DNA from: Fibrobacter succinogenes | GTDB lineage: Bacteria; Fibrobacterota; Fibrobacteria; Fibrobacterales; Fibrobacteraceae | Length of the DNA stretch: 47,724 nucleotides | Direction of reading: 5' to 3' | Assembly (NCBI GenBank): GCA_902767785.1 | Contig: CACXIR010000007.1 | Span: 1-47,724, forward strand | In this document: positions 14,369 to 23,530 of the stretch, one piece after another | Layout of the letters: every line of letters starts with the position of its first letter | How positions within the stretch are numbered: the first letter of the stretch is position 1 | Program-made: the position numbers and the translations under genes | The notes under the pieces: model-generated | What the model saw: the letters and a program-made list of their open reading frames with translations, nothing else | Told to the model about the DNA's origin: nothing | Database searches by the model: none

Positions 14369-15332
14369 AAACTCTTTTATCCGCCTTTTCGCTATTTGCA
14401 CATTGTTTTTACTTGTCGCCTGCCAAAGCGATTCCCCCGCCCCGAAAAAGATTTCGGTGGTCGCTGCCATCTACCCCCAGTACGACTGGATCAAGAACAT
14501 CCTGGGCGAGCGTTCCGACTCGCTGAACCTGGAGCTGCTGGTCAAGAATGGCATGGACTTGCACAGCTACAACCCCTCTGCCAAGGACATCGCCACCATC
14601 GCGGAAGCCGACATGGTCGTTTACGTAGGCGGAGAATCCGACGCTTGGATCGAGAAGGCTCTGGAAGCCACCCCGAAGGCAGGCCGCATCGAGGTGAACC
14701 TGATGAAAGCCCTCGGTGACCGGGTGAAAGAAGAAGAAATCGTGGAAGGCATGCAGGCAGAGGAGGAACACGATGAGCATGCCGAAGAAGCCGAAAACGA
14801 CGAACACGTTTGGCTCTCGCTAAAGAATGCGGAAATACTGGTAATGGCCCTTGCAGAGGCCATTTCAAAACAGGATACGGCACATGCCATGGAATATCGT
14901 ATGAATGCAGCCCTCTATATCGCCAAGGTCAGCGCACTGGACGCCCAGTACCGCGAAGCCGTGGCCAAGGCAAGCCACAAGACCATCCTGTTTGGCGACC
15001 GGTTTCCCTTCCGCTACCTGGTGGACGATTACGAAATCAAGTACTACGCCGCATTCGTGGGCTGTTCCGCCGAAAGCGAGGCCAGCTTCGAGACAGTGGC
15101 ATTCCTTGCAGGGAAAATGGATTCCTTGCAACTGCCCGCCATTTTCACCATCGACGGAAGCGACGGCAAAATCGCCCGGGCCATTCTCGAAGCCAGCAAG
15201 CAATCCAAGAACGCTCAGGTGCTGACCCTGAATTCCATGCAGTCCATGACAGACGCCCAGGCAGAGGCCGGAGCCGATTACCTGTCCATTATGTCCGAAA
15301 ATTTGGATGTTTTAAAAAAGGCAATTGAATGA
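14361..15332 (+). CDS. znuA: Zinc/manganese ABC transporter substrate-binding lipoprotein (ZnuA-like)
   Basis: The 323-residue protein has a lipoprotein signal with Cys at residue 21 (LFLLVAC). It belongs to the cluster 9 metal-binding proteins: IYPQYDWIKNILGE, MDLHSYNPSAKDI (H68) and EHVWLS (H149). The third His of classical ZnuA is replaced by Asp in ILFGDRFPFRYLVDDY (D213), a variant typical of a known subgroup. A Glu/His-rich loop (residues ~134-149) is present, as in zinc-specific members. It should bind Zn2+ in the periplasm and pass it to ZnuB. Its start overlaps zur by 8 bases and its end overlaps znuC by 4 bases, so the operon is tightly coupled. Confidence 0.88.
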   Translation: MLKNSFIRLFAICTLFLLVACQSDSPAPKKISVVAAIYPQYDWIKNILGERSDSLNLELLVKNGMDLHSYNPSAKDIATIAEADMVVYVGGESDAWIEKALEATPKAGRIEVNLMKALGDRVKEEEIVEGMQAEEEHDEHAEEAENDEHVWLSLKNAEILVMALAEAISKQDTAHAMEYRMNAALYIAKVSALDAQYREAVAKASHKTILFGDRFPFRYLVDDYEIKYYAAFVGCSAESEASFETVAFLAGKMDSLQLPAIFTIDGSDGKIARAILEASKQSKNAQVLTLNSMQSMTDAQAEAGADYLSIMSENLDVLKKAIE

Positions 15333-15985
15333 ACGAAACAACGCCTCTGATTAAATGCCGCCAGCTGACCCTGGGATACGGGAGCAAGGACCTGGTCCGA
15401 GACCTGGACTACGAAGTGAACGTAGGGGACTACCTCTGCATTATCGGGCAAAACGGTTCCGGCAAAACCACGTTCCTTCGGGGTCTGGCCGGGCTGCTTT
15501 CACCAAAATCCGGGAACATCGAACTCTGCGAAGGCCTAAAACGCAGCGAAATCGGCTTCCTACCGCAAATGAACGTGGTCCAGAAGGACTTTCCCGCCTC
15601 GGTAGAAGAAATCGTGCTTTCTGCATTCCAGGGCAAGTTCCGCCTGCTTCCGCTTTATGGACGGGCCCAGCGGGATCGCGCCATGGAATGCATGGCGCTT
15701 ACCCGCACCGAAAGTTTGCGGAAGTCCTGCTTCCGCGAACTTTCGGGGGGCCAAAAGCAGCGCGTGCTTTTGGCCCGGGCCCTCTGTGCCGCAGACCGCC
15801 TGCTACTTCTGGACGAACCCGTTACAGGCCTGGACCCCGAATCCACAGAGACTATGTACCACGTTATAAAAGACCTGCATCAGCAGGGAATGACCATCGT
15901 GATGGTGACCCACGACGTGGAAGACGGCCTGGACGATGCCACCCGCGTTTTGAACTTTGACCAGATTTCTGTGAAGGGGAAATAA
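15329..15985 (+). CDS. znuC: Zinc ABC transporter ATP-binding protein
   Basis: This is a 218-residue ABC ATPase with every key motif: Walker A GQNGSGKTT (40-48), Q-loop Q80, signature LSGGQ (138-142), Walker B LLLLDEP (158-164) and the switch His H195. It energises metal uptake by ZnuB. The ATG overlaps the znuA stop (ATGA), and znuB starts two bases after its stop. It is shorter than E. coli ZnuC because it lacks the C-terminal extension. Specificity follows from the operon partners, since ATPases of zinc and manganese systems look alike. Confidence 0.9.
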   Translation: MNETTPLIKCRQLTLGYGSKDLVRDLDYEVNVGDYLCIIGQNGSGKTTFLRGLAGLLSPKSGNIELCEGLKRSEIGFLPQMNVVQKDFPASVEEIVLSAFQGKFRLLPLYGRAQRDRAMECMALTRTESLRKSCFRELSGGQKQRVLLARALCAADRLLLLDEPVTGLDPESTETMYHVIKDLHQQGMTIVMVTHDVEDGLDDATRVLNFDQISVKGK

Positions 15986-15987
15986 CC

Positions 15988-16839
15988 ATGCCTGAACTGA
16001 TTGAAAAACTTTCGTTCTATCTGGACTTTCCCTTTGTACGCTACGCCATTATCGTGGGCGTGCTAGTTTCCCTCTGTTCCTCGCTGCTGGGCGTTACCCT
16101 TGTACTCAAGCGCTACTCCTACATTGGCGACGGCCTTTCCCACGTGGCCTTCGGTGCTTTAGCCATCGCATCGGTACTGAAGTTCTCTAACAACATGTTC
16201 CTGATTTTGCCCGTGACAGCCGCCGTAGCCGTGTTGCTGCTCTGCACCGGCAAAAACACCCGCATCAAGGGAGACGCAGCCATCGCCATGGTATCGGTAG
16301 GGGCACTTGCCATCGGCTACTTGCTGATGAACATATTCTCTACGTCGGCAAACATCTCGGGTGACGTATGCACCACCCTGTTCGGCTCCACGTCCATACT
16401 CACCTTAAAGGCAGAAGAAGTGTACCTGTGCATCGTCCTCTCCTGCCTGGTGCTTTTGACATTCGCTCTATTCTACCACAAGATTTTCGCCATCACCTTC
16501 GACGAAAATTTTGCCCGTGCCACAGGGGTCAACACGAACCTTTTCAACCTGCTCATTGCGGTCATCGTAGCCATTATCATAGTGCTGGCCATGAACCTGG
16601 TGGGAGCGCTATTGGCTTCCGCCCTGGTAGTTTTCCCAGCCCTTTCTGCCATGCGGGTTTTCAAGAGCTTTTTCTCGGTGACGGTGGCGGCGGCAACCCT
16701 GTCGGTGGTTTGCTCGCTAGTGGGCATACTGATAGCCATCCTGGCAGGAACCCCCGTGGGTTCCACCATCGTAGCCGCAGACATAGTGGCCTTTGGGCTG
16801 TTCTATTCCGCAGGACTAATCCGCAACGGCGGGAATTAA
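15988..16839 (+). CDS. znuB: Zinc ABC transporter permease
   Basis: The 283-residue protein has about eight hydrophobic segments and the ABC-3 family pattern, including YSYIGDGLSHVAFGALAIA near residue 45 and the LVGALLASALVVFPALSAMRV segment near residue 210. It forms the inner-membrane channel of the zinc importer with ZnuC and ZnuA. It is the last gene of the zur-znuACB operon. Only three bases separate its stop from that of the convergent DUF1846 gene and no hairpin lies between, so transcripts may run into each other. Confidence 0.9.
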   Translation: MPELIEKLSFYLDFPFVRYAIIVGVLVSLCSSLLGVTLVLKRYSYIGDGLSHVAFGALAIASVLKFSNNMFLILPVTAAVAVLLLCTGKNTRIKGDAAIAMVSVGALAIGYLLMNIFSTSANISGDVCTTLFGSTSILTLKAEEVYLCIVLSCLVLLTFALFYHKIFAITFDENFARATGVNTNLFNLLIAVIVAIIIVLAMNLVGALLASALVVFPALSAMRVFKSFFSVTVAAATLSVVCSLVGILIAILAGTPVGSTIVAADIVAFGLFYSAGLIRNGGN

Positions 16840-16842
16840 TTT

Positions 16843-18327
16843 CTACCCGTGGTAGAGATTGCTAGTCTGGTAGTTAGGTTCCGTGGTAAGGTTCACGCCC
16901 AAGCGACGGAACACGCCCACATCCACCTGTGACAAAATCACGCTGGAATGGACTTCGCAATGGCGGAGTTCCGGCAACTTCTCTAGGGCAATTTTCGCAT
17001 TGTAGTCCGTAAGGGCGCAAACAGAAAGTGCCACCAAAGCCTCGTCCATGTGCAAACGGGGGTTCCTGTGGCCCAACTGCTTGGTCTTGAGGCTCTGAAT
17101 GGGTTCAATCACCATGGGAGAAAGCAGGCGCACTTCATCGGGAATGTGGGCCAAATGCTTAAGTGCATCCAGCAGCATGGCAGAAGAGGCTCCCAACAGC
17201 GAAGAAGTCTTTGCAGAAATAATGGCACCGTCATTTAGCTGGATTGCAACTGCGGGGCCACCGGTGATTTCGGCCTTCTCCACAGCGGCAGCAATTACAG
17301 GGCGGTCGGCAGTGCTAATCTGCGCCTGCTCCATAATGAGTTCCTGCTTGTAAATCTGATCCTTGTCCGCATTGCCCTTGCGTACGTCGCAAAGGGTATT
17401 GTAATAACGGCGAATAATCTCTTGCTTGGCAGCCTCGCAAACGGCATCATCGTCAATAATGCAGTTGCCCGCCATGTTCACGCCCATGTCCGTAGGACTC
17501 TTGTAGGGGGACTCGCCCAGAATGCGGGTAAACAAAGCATTCAGCACCGGGAAAATTTCCACATCGCGGTTGTAGTTGATGGTGGTCTGCCCATAGGCTT
17601 CCAGGTGGAACGGGTCGATCATGTTCACGTCGTTCAGGTCGGCGGTAGCAGCCTCGTAGGCCAGGTTCACCGGATGCTTCAGCGGGATATTCCAAATGGG
17701 GAACGTCTCGAACTTGGCATAGCCTGCCTTGACGCCTCGCTTATTCTCATGATAAATCTGGGAGAGGCACACGGCCATCTTTCCACTTCCAGGACCGGGA
17801 GCTGTCACCACCACCAGTTCGCGAGAGGTTTCCACAAATTCATTCTTGCCGTAGCCGTCGTCGCTCACCACCAGCGGGATGTTGCTGGGGTAACCGGCGA
17901 TAGGATAATGACGGTAAACCTTCAGGCCCAAATCTTCCAGCTTCTTCTGGTAAGCCACAGCACTGGGCTGTTCCTGCCAGCGGGTCAGCACCACAGAGCT
18001 CACGTACAGTCCGTAACCACGGAAGGCATCAATCAGGCGGAGTACGTCCTGGTCGTAGGTAATTCCCAAGTCTCCACGGACCTTGTTCTTCTCAATGTCA
18101 CCTGCGTTAATGGCGATAATGACTTCGGCCTTATCCTTCAGTTTTTCAAGCATGCGGATCTTACTGTCGGGTGCGAAGCCAGGCAGCACGCGGGATGCGT
18201 GATGGTCATCAAACAGCTTTCCGCCAAATTCCAGATAAAGTTTTCCGCCAAACTTCGCAATGCGCTCGGCAATTTTTTCGGACTGCGTCTTGAGGTACGC
18301 CTCGTTGTCAAAACCAATTTTGAACAT
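16843..18327 (-). CDS. DUF1846 (UPF0371) family protein
   Basis: The 494-residue protein matches the DUF1846 family over its full length: MFKIGFDNEAYLKTQSE.I..RI, LYLEFGGKLFDDHHASRVLPGF, DLGITYDQDVLRLID and APGPGSGKMAVCLSQIYHE. The last segment looks like a nucleotide-binding loop. Structures are known for the family but its reaction is not established, to my knowledge. It is cytoplasmic, with no signal or membrane segment. It stands alone on the minus strand; the ilvC terminator separates it from the upstream ilvC gene, so it must have its own promoter within 18328-18397, which is AT-rich. Confidence 0.88.
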   Translation of the reverse strand: MFKIGFDNEAYLKTQSEKIAERIAKFGGKLYLEFGGKLFDDHHASRVLPGFAPDSKIRMLEKLKDKAEVIIAINAGDIEKNKVRGDLGITYDQDVLRLIDAFRGYGLYVSSVVLTRWQEQPSAVAYQKKLEDLGLKVYRHYPIAGYPSNIPLVVSDDGYGKNEFVETSRELVVVTAPGPGSGKMAVCLSQIYHENKRGVKAGYAKFETFPIWNIPLKHPVNLAYEAATADLNDVNMIDPFHLEAYGQTTINYNRDVEIFPVLNALFTRILGESPYKSPTDMGVNMAGNCIIDDDAVCEAAKQEIIRRYYNTLCDVRKGNADKDQIYKQELIMEQAQISTADRPVIAAAVEKAEITGGPAVAIQLNDGAIISAKTSSLLGASSAMLLDALKHLAHIPDEVRLLSPMVIEPIQSLKTKQLGHRNPRLHMDEALVALSVCALTDYNAKIALEKLPELRHCEVHSSVILSQVDVGVFRRLGVNLTTEPNYQTSNLYHG

Positions 18328-18396
18328 CTTTTTTGCCTATCAATTAATCAAAAATTCAACCTCACAAAGATAAAAAATTTCGCTGCATTTCGCAAC

Positions 18397-18428
18397 AAAA
18401 AAACTCGCCGAAATCGGCGAGTTTTTTG
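18397..18428 (-). terminator. Terminator of ilvC
   Basis: ACTCGCCG (18403-18410) and CGGCGAGT (18415-18422) surround an AAAT loop, with A- and T-runs on both sides. It can act in both directions but lies at the 3' end of ilvC. Confidence 0.85.
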
Positions 18429-18456
18429 CTTAGACGTTTTGTGAATCAAGAAGCGA

Positions 18457-19872
18457 TTACACGACCTTGGTCATACCAGACATACGGTCTCTCAACCAAG
18501 CGCCAACTTCCTCGACAGGATGCTGACGGATGTTCTTGTTCACCTTGATGAGCTCTTCGTTATCCACAGCGGTGGTCTTGCCTTCGCCGTAGATAGCGCC
18601 GATGTCGTCCTTCTTCACTTCGTTCTTCATGAAGTCGGCGAGCAGAGGCACGCACTTGTTGGCGAACAGGTAGCAACCGTATTCGGCGGTGTCGCTGATC
18701 ACGCGGTTCATTTCGTACAACTTCTTACGAGCGATGAGGTTCGCGATGAGCGGAGTCTCGTGGAGGGATTCGTAGTAGGCGCTCATCGGCTTGATGCCCA
18801 CGGAGCACATGGTTTCGAATGCGAGTTCCACACCGGCCTTGATCATGGCGGTCATGAGAACGCCGCGGTCGAAGTATTCCTGTTCGGTGATGACCTTGTC
18901 GGTAGCTTCGACCTTTTCGAATTCGAGCTCGCCCGTTTCGCCACGCCACTTGAGCAAATCCTTGTCGCCGGCTTCCCAGTCGACCATCATGGTGCTGGAG
19001 AACTTGCCAGAGATGATGTTGTCCTGGTGTTCGCAGTAGAGCGGCTTCATGATCTTCTTCATCTTTTCGGCGAGTTCCGTGGCGCGGATCTTGGCCGGGT
19101 TGGAGAGACGGTCCATCATGTTGGTGATGCCGCCGTGCTTCAGGGCTTCGGAAATGGTTTCCCAGCCGTACTGGAGCAGCTTGACCGCGTAAGCCGGTTC
19201 AACGCCGAAATCCTTCACCATCTTGTCGTAGCAGAGGATGGTGCCGGTCTGGAGCATACCGCAAAGGATAGTCTGTTCGCCCATGAGGTCGGACTTCACT
19301 TCGGCAACGAAAGAGCTTTCGAGAACGCCCGGACGGTCGGCATGGAGGCCAGCGGCGTAAGCCTTGGCGTAGTCCCAACCCTTACCTTCGGGGTCGTTTT
19401 CCGGGTGCACAGCGATAAGGCAGGGCATACCGAAACCGCGAACGTATTCGCTACGGACTTCGGAACCCGGGCCCTTCGGGGCGACCATGATCACCGTGAT
19501 GTCCTTGCGGATTTCCTGGCCTTCTTCAACGATGTTGAAGCCGTGGCTGTAAGAGAGGGCGGCGCCCTTCTTCATGAGCTTCATGATGGCCGGGATCACG
19601 TTGTGGTGCTGCTTGTCCGGTGTGAGGTTGCAAACGAGGTCTGCATCCGGAATCATTTCTTCGTAGGTACCGACCTTGAAGCCGTTTTCAGTAGCGTTCT
19701 TCCAGGACTGGCGCTTCTGTTCGATGGCTTCCTTGCGGAGCGTGTAAGAGACGTCGAGGCCGCTATCGCGCAGGTCAAGACCCTGATGGAGACCCTGGGC
19801 ACCGCAACCGACGAACACGATCTTCTTGCCCTTGAGGGCTTCAACACCACGGCTGAATTCAGAATGTTCCAT
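18457..19872 (-). CDS. ilvC: Ketol-acid reductoisomerase, class II; start region disturbed
   Basis: IlvC converts acetolactate and acetohydroxybutyrate to dihydroxy acids in valine, leucine and isoleucine synthesis, using NADPH and Mg2+. The Rossmann loop [38 protein letters not shown] and [17 protein letters not shown] identify the long class II form. From the ATG at 19872 it has 471 residues and lacks the usual ~20 N-terminal residues. In the same frame, upstream DNA still encodes IGHCRF, matching the GKCRFM of other IlvC proteins, but without a start codon. The ATG at 19901, with AGAGG before it, lies in another frame. A one-base loss close to 19895, a sequencing error or an unusual start would explain this. 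Confidence 0.92.
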   Translation of the reverse strand: MEHSEFSRGVEALKGKKIVFVGCGAQGLHQGLDLRDSGLDVSYTLRKEAIEQKRQSWKNATENGFKVGTYEEMIPDADLVCNLTPDKQHHNVIPAIMKLMKKGAALSYSHGFNIVEEGQEIRKDITVIMVAPKGPGSEVRSEYVRGFGMPCLIAVHPENDPEGKGWDYAKAYAAGLHADRPGVLESSFVAEVKSDLMGEQTILCGMLQTGTILCYDKMVKDFGVEPAYAVKLLQYGWETISEALKHGGITNMMDRLSNPAKIRATELAEKMKKIMKPLYCEHQDNIISGKFSSTMMVDWEAGDKDLLKWRGETGELEFEKVEATDKVITEQEYFDRGVLMTAMIKAGVELAFETMCSVGIKPMSAYYESLHETPLIANLIARKKLYEMNRVISDTAEYGCYLFANKCVPLLADFMKNEVKKDDIGAIYGEGKTTAVDNEELIKVNKNIRQHPVEEVGAWLRDRMSGMTKVV

Positions 19873-19939
19873 GAAACGGCAGTGGCCAATTTCTTCGTCA
19901 TTTTTTGAACCTCTGTTAAATAAAATTGTTCCGGCGGGT

Positions 19940-19968
19940 AATATAGCAAAGTAGATGGCAAGATGTAA
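19940..19968 (-). promoter_or_regulatory. Possible ilvC promoter
   Basis: On the minus strand TTACAT (19968-19963) and TATATT (19945-19940) are 17 bases apart. The -35 box is weak, the -10 box good. Confidence 0.45.
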
Positions 19969-20026
19969 GATGTGGACAAGAAAAAGGATGATTTGGAAGA
20001 GTTTCTTAGCCTCATTCGCCTTGCAG

Positions 20027-20932
20027 TCAGTCTTTTACGCAACGAACTGAGAACCCATAGTACTTGACATTAACGCCCTGGGTCGCATAATCGTAGTTGT
20101 AGAGCAGGTACATATAGCCGGCGTTGCGTTCGCCTTCCATGGTGTTCCAGATGTAAGCATGATAACCGGCACCATCGAAACTGCCATCATCGATTCTGTA
20201 GCCACCAGGCTGCGCAGAAAAACCGTAGGCATCCTCGTTGGAGATATAGCTATATGCATACCAGTCTGTCAGGGACTTGAGTTTTTTGCCGGCCGTGGAC
20301 CACCCACCCACTACGGCGAACAAGGTTTCCCACTCGTCATTTGTGGGAACATGCCAATCTTCGGGGCAAACTCCACGCACCTTTTCTGGCAGTGTACAAG
20401 TTTTGTCGTAACCGCAGTCCTGCGGGTTATCCGCATCGTTTACCAAAGCCACCGAGTCTATTGCCGCCGCCCAAGTATACAAGCGCCCATATTTAGCGCA
20501 ATTACTAGGGTTGTTGTCGTAGCACCAGTTTCTTTCTAACAAACTCGGCGTTTTGACACTGTCGGCATAGTTCATATTTTCAGCCATCCACCACTGGTCA
20601 CCAATTTTCACAGTCTTGTAAGTTTGACCATCTCGTTCGTCAGTTAATTCGCCATATTCGCAGCTGTCCTCGGTTTTCGTCTTGCAAGGAGTCGCTAAAG
20701 TTACTACACTCGATGAGCTGGATTCACCCCTAATGCTCATGTTAGAAGGCGACGACAAATCACCCCTCTTTTCGACCTTTTCTGAAGAAGAAGACTTCTC
20801 ATCAGAATCGCTGCTAGAAACTGTCGGAGTAGAACACGCAGCAAGGAATGCCATGAACAAGAGAAGAGAGAAAGAGAATGCTACGTTCACTTTCTGCAAA
20901 TTCACAACGATGTGTTTTTCGCTGTTTTCCAT
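20027..20932 (-). CDS. FISUMP-domain lipoprotein
   Basis: I start the gene at the ATG at 20932 (301 residues); a TTG at 20989 would lie inside the promoter. The signal peptide ends in a lipobox, LAAC, so the protein is probably lipid-anchored at Cys33. A Ser-rich spacer of about 50 residues follows. The C-terminal ~200 residues are the FISUMP domain known from Fibrobacter surface proteins: [51 protein letters not shown] and the closing FSVRCVKD. The domain occurs in many paralogues; its function is unclear, although the fold is thought to be C-type-lectin-like and an adhesion role is often suggested. It lies between ilvC and a cellulase on the same strand. Confidence 0.85.
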   Translation of the reverse strand: MENSEKHIVVNLQKVNVAFSFSLLLFMAFLAACSTPTVSSSDSDEKSSSSEKVEKRGDLSSPSNMSIRGESSSSSVVTLATPCKTKTEDSCEYGELTDERDGQTYKTVKIGDQWWMAENMNYADSVKTPSLLERNWCYDNNPSNCAKYGRLYTWAAAIDSVALVNDADNPQDCGYDKTCTLPEKVRGVCPEDWHVPTNDEWETLFAVVGGWSTAGKKLKSLTDWYAYSYISNEDAYGFSAQPGGYRIDDGSFDGAGYHAYIWNTMEGERNAGYMYLLYNYDYATQGVNVKYYGFSVRCVKD

Positions 20933-20959
20933 AGGCAATTTTTGTTTTTTACCTACCTC

Positions 20960-20989
20960 AATATAAACAATTCTTGCCGATATCGGCAA
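20960..20989 (-). promoter_or_regulatory. Promoter with palindrome for the FISUMP lipoprotein
   Basis: TTGCCG (20989-20984) and TATATT (20965-20960) are 18 bases apart on the minus strand. A perfect 16-base palindrome, TTGCCGATATCGGCAA (20974-20989), covers the -35 box and may be a repressor site. Confidence 0.55.
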
Positions 20990-21022
20990 ATTTTACGCTA
21001 AAAAGCATCAATCCTTTTCACA

Positions 21023-21058
21023 ATAGACAAAGGACGCCTTGCATTTGCAAAGCGTCCT
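21023..21058 (-). terminator. Hairpin after the GH8 cellulase gene
   Basis: AGGACGC (21031-21037) and GCGTCCT (21052-21058) pair, with an inner TTGC/GCAA stem. On the minus strand it is followed by TTTGTC, a weak T-run. Confidence 0.5.
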
Positions 21059-21086
21059 GTCGATCCAAAGCTATTCCAGCAGTGTT

Positions 21087-23369
21087 TTACTTGACAATTA
21101 CCCTGTGGACCCTACCGTTTACACGCACAAGGTAGGAACCCTTATTGGGAACCGTCACCCTGGCCTGGCCAAAGGCAGCCTTGCCAGAGGCGACCAGCTT
21201 GCCCTGCATGGTAAACACGGCTACGTCAGCATTAAGCTTGGCTCCTTCCACAGAGATGCTCATGCCGGCCACAGAAATCCTAGCCAGAGGAGCGAAAGCA
21301 TGGTTCCCAACGGATTCAAGAGAACCCTTTCCATCGGGATTATTTTTAGAACCATCGTCAGCAGAAGAGCTGCTTCCAGGATTCACCAACGAGCCTTCTG
21401 ATCCGACAAGGTTCGAAGGAACAACAACTCCTGTAAGCTGATACGGGTCGATAACTTTGTTATTTGCATCAAGGAATTCAATGGACATAATGGAAATTTC
21501 TCCAATGCCACCCTTTGCATCCTTGACTTCCCATTTGAAACCTGTAACAGATGTGATGATTTCGCTACCTTCGGGGACGGCATTCTTGTTAACCCAATCA
21601 AGAAGCCCGCCGTTATTGTCGTCATCGAAGCCGACAAAGCCATAACTCATCGGGGTCAAGTCATAGGTGATAGCCTTGTAGTCTTCGGAATTGTCGACAT
21701 AGACACCCGGTTCAGAACCTGCACCCGCATTCTTAACATGATTCGCCTCATTTTCATCAGTAAAGGTATTGAGGATTGCCATACGAATGGGGCCAGAAAC
21801 CTTTGCCGTTACACGGACATACTTGATGCCGAGAGCATTAAAATTAACGCCGCAGGTATTGGTCTCTTTGCATTCCTCGCTCTTGAAAGACACGGCAATT
21901 CCAGCAGAGGGATACTTGAGGGTTCCTGCCGCTGCGGCTTCAGCAGTCCATTCCGGTTCCGGACCTATTTCCATGGAAGCTTCAGCAAAAATAGAACCAC
22001 TCTCCTTCCTGAAAAGCGGAGAAGAGCCGGAATCCGGCACCATCTTGGTTCCAATGCCAAGCTTATCGTGATAGGCACCCCAGTTCCAAAGACCGGTAAT
22101 ACCCACAGTCTGGTCGCCATGTTCCATCTGGATACCGCCAATTTCAGAAATAGACGGAGCCTTGCTCGGATCCGGCGTGAAACTGGTAAAGCCGTTGAGG
22201 TTGTAGAGGTTCGGCATGTTACCCGTTATAAGGAGGAGGTAGAGCACGTTCAAAGTAGCCGGATAGTACTTTTCACCAGTGACAGAGCCTTCTCCGCAAC
22301 CCTGAGCGGTAGCACAGCTTGTTTTTTCCTTGAGGACCTTGTAAACTGTACCGAGGTAAGTCTCTGCTTCGGTGCTATTGACAGAAGATGCTGCAAGGCC
22401 AAGACCACCGGAGAAGGTAGAAGAAACAAAGCGACGTTCATCGCTGTTGTCGGCCTCATAGGTACTCTTGCTGTCAACATACTTGTAACCAGAGTTCACG
22501 CCACTGGCAGTACGAGTTGCTGGGATAAGCCAATCGACAACCTTCTTGTTGAAAGACTGTGCCTTGGTATCACCGTACCAGTAATAGGCCCATGCCATAC
22601 GCCACGGAGTACGGGCAGCGTCATCGTAAAAGCCCTCGTCGTTTGCCACAGCTGCAGACGTCGTAATCGGCTTGTGGCTGTTCCAGTCGCACCAGTCCGG
22701 AACAAGACCGGTCTTGGAATCCTGGCAACCGCTCAAGTCGATATAGGCCTGAGAGATGACGTTCGACCAAGAACCGCCATTAACGTCCTGGAACAGCTGG
22801 AAGTTGGCCGTTGTCGCATAGCTCGGGTTGAATCCGTCATTCCACTGGTTACCCGGCTTAATCTTGTTGCCATTGATATCGTTAGAGGCAATCCAAGTCA
22901 TGAGATTCTTGCCAGCCGTAAGGTAAGAAGCGTCATTCCATTGCTTGGAGGCCATCACAAGAGCAAGAGCAGCGTCGAAGTCGGCATCAGAAGCAGTTCC
23001 TGTGCCACCACTGCAACCGATACGCCAGTTCATGCCAGTATTGGCACTGGCACTATTGCTCGTCCAGGTGCTATAAAGTTTCTTGAAGACATCTTGATCG
23101 TCCATGTAGACGGAAATCAGCATACCATAAGCAATAGCTTCAGATACGGTAGAGCAAGTCCCTTCTGGAGCATACACCCATCCATTGCTTGCGTTGTACC
23201 AGGCAGATTTCCACTTCTGGTAATGTGCCTTAATCATATCCGTATCGGCGTATTCGATAATCTTGCCGTGGGGATATTTCTTGTTCTGCGGGAACGGATA
23301 CTGCCCTGCAGAAGCAGTCGCCGCAGCAGCCACAAGCACGCCCAAACCAATCTTGAAAAGGTTTTTCAT
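21087..23369 (-). CDS. Secreted glycoside hydrolase family 8 cellulase with C-terminal modules
   Basis: The 760-residue protein has a signal peptide (cleavage near TASAG). Residues ~23-390 are a GH8 catalytic domain: TVSEAIAYGM with the likely proton donor E77, the SDADFD motif (127-132), and YDDAARTPWR with the probable base D250. Residues ~410-640 form a beta-rich module without assigned name, possibly carbohydrate-binding. A Ser/Gly/Asp linker (~655-685) leads to a ~60-residue C-terminal domain ending GSYLVRVNGRVHRVIVK, like type IX secretion sorting domains. GH8 enzymes cut beta-1,4 glucans such as cellulose and lichenan by inversion. It faces away from a FliB-like gene, with a promoter at 23403-23431. 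Confidence 0.9.
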   Translation of the reverse strand: MKNLFKIGLGVLVAAAATASAGQYPFPQNKKYPHGKIIEYADTDMIKAHYQKWKSAWYNASNGWVYAPEGTCSTVSEAIAYGMLISVYMDDQDVFKKLYSTWTSNSASANTGMNWRIGCSGGTGTASDADFDAALALVMASKQWNDASYLTAGKNLMTWIASNDINGNKIKPGNQWNDGFNPSYATTANFQLFQDVNGGSWSNVISQAYIDLSGCQDSKTGLVPDWCDWNSHKPITTSAAVANDEGFYDDAARTPWRMAWAYYWYGDTKAQSFNKKVVDWLIPATRTASGVNSGYKYVDSKSTYEADNSDERRFVSSTFSGGLGLAASSVNSTEAETYLGTVYKVLKEKTSCATAQGCGEGSVTGEKYYPATLNVLYLLLITGNMPNLYNLNGFTSFTPDPSKAPSISEIGGIQMEHGDQTVGITGLWNWGAYHDKLGIGTKMVPDSGSSPLFRKESGSIFAEASMEIGPEPEWTAEAAAAGTLKYPSAGIAVSFKSEECKETNTCGVNFNALGIKYVRVTAKVSGPIRMAILNTFTDENEANHVKNAGAGSEPGVYVDNSEDYKAITYDLTPMSYGFVGFDDDNNGGLLDWVNKNAVPEGSEIITSVTGFKWEVKDAKGGIGEISIMSIEFLDANNKVIDPYQLTGVVVPSNLVGSEGSLVNPGSSSSADDGSKNNPDGKGSLESVGNHAFAPLARISVAGMSISVEGAKLNADVAVFTMQGKLVASGKAAFGQARVTVPNKGSYLVRVNGRVHRVIVK

Positions 23370-23402
23370 AAATCATCCTTTTTGCTGTTGTATACAGGGT
23401 TA

Positions 23403-23431
23403 AATATAAAATTGAACCACTTTTGCGGTAA
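23403..23431 (-). promoter_or_regulatory. Promoter of the minus-strand GH8 gene
   Basis: TTACCG (23431-23426) and TATATT (23408-23403) are 17 bases apart on the minus strand; AAGGAT follows shortly before the ATG at 23369. Confidence 0.5.
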
Positions 23432-23530
23432 GGTCACGTATGTAACAAATATGCTGCAGCAACCTTATTGCAGGTAACTTTTTGGGAACATTGCGGCCGA
23501 ACGTAAAAAACTTTTTATATTCGTGGAAAA

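Noticed and set aside
18520-19908. A 462-codon plus-strand frame opposite ilvC
   Set aside because: The minus strand is clearly IlvC; the plus-strand translation has no recognisable pattern.
21738-23477. A 579-codon plus-strand frame opposite the GH8 gene
   Set aside because: The minus strand encodes signal peptide and GH8 motifs; the other frame has scattered Arg/Cys/His without domain features.
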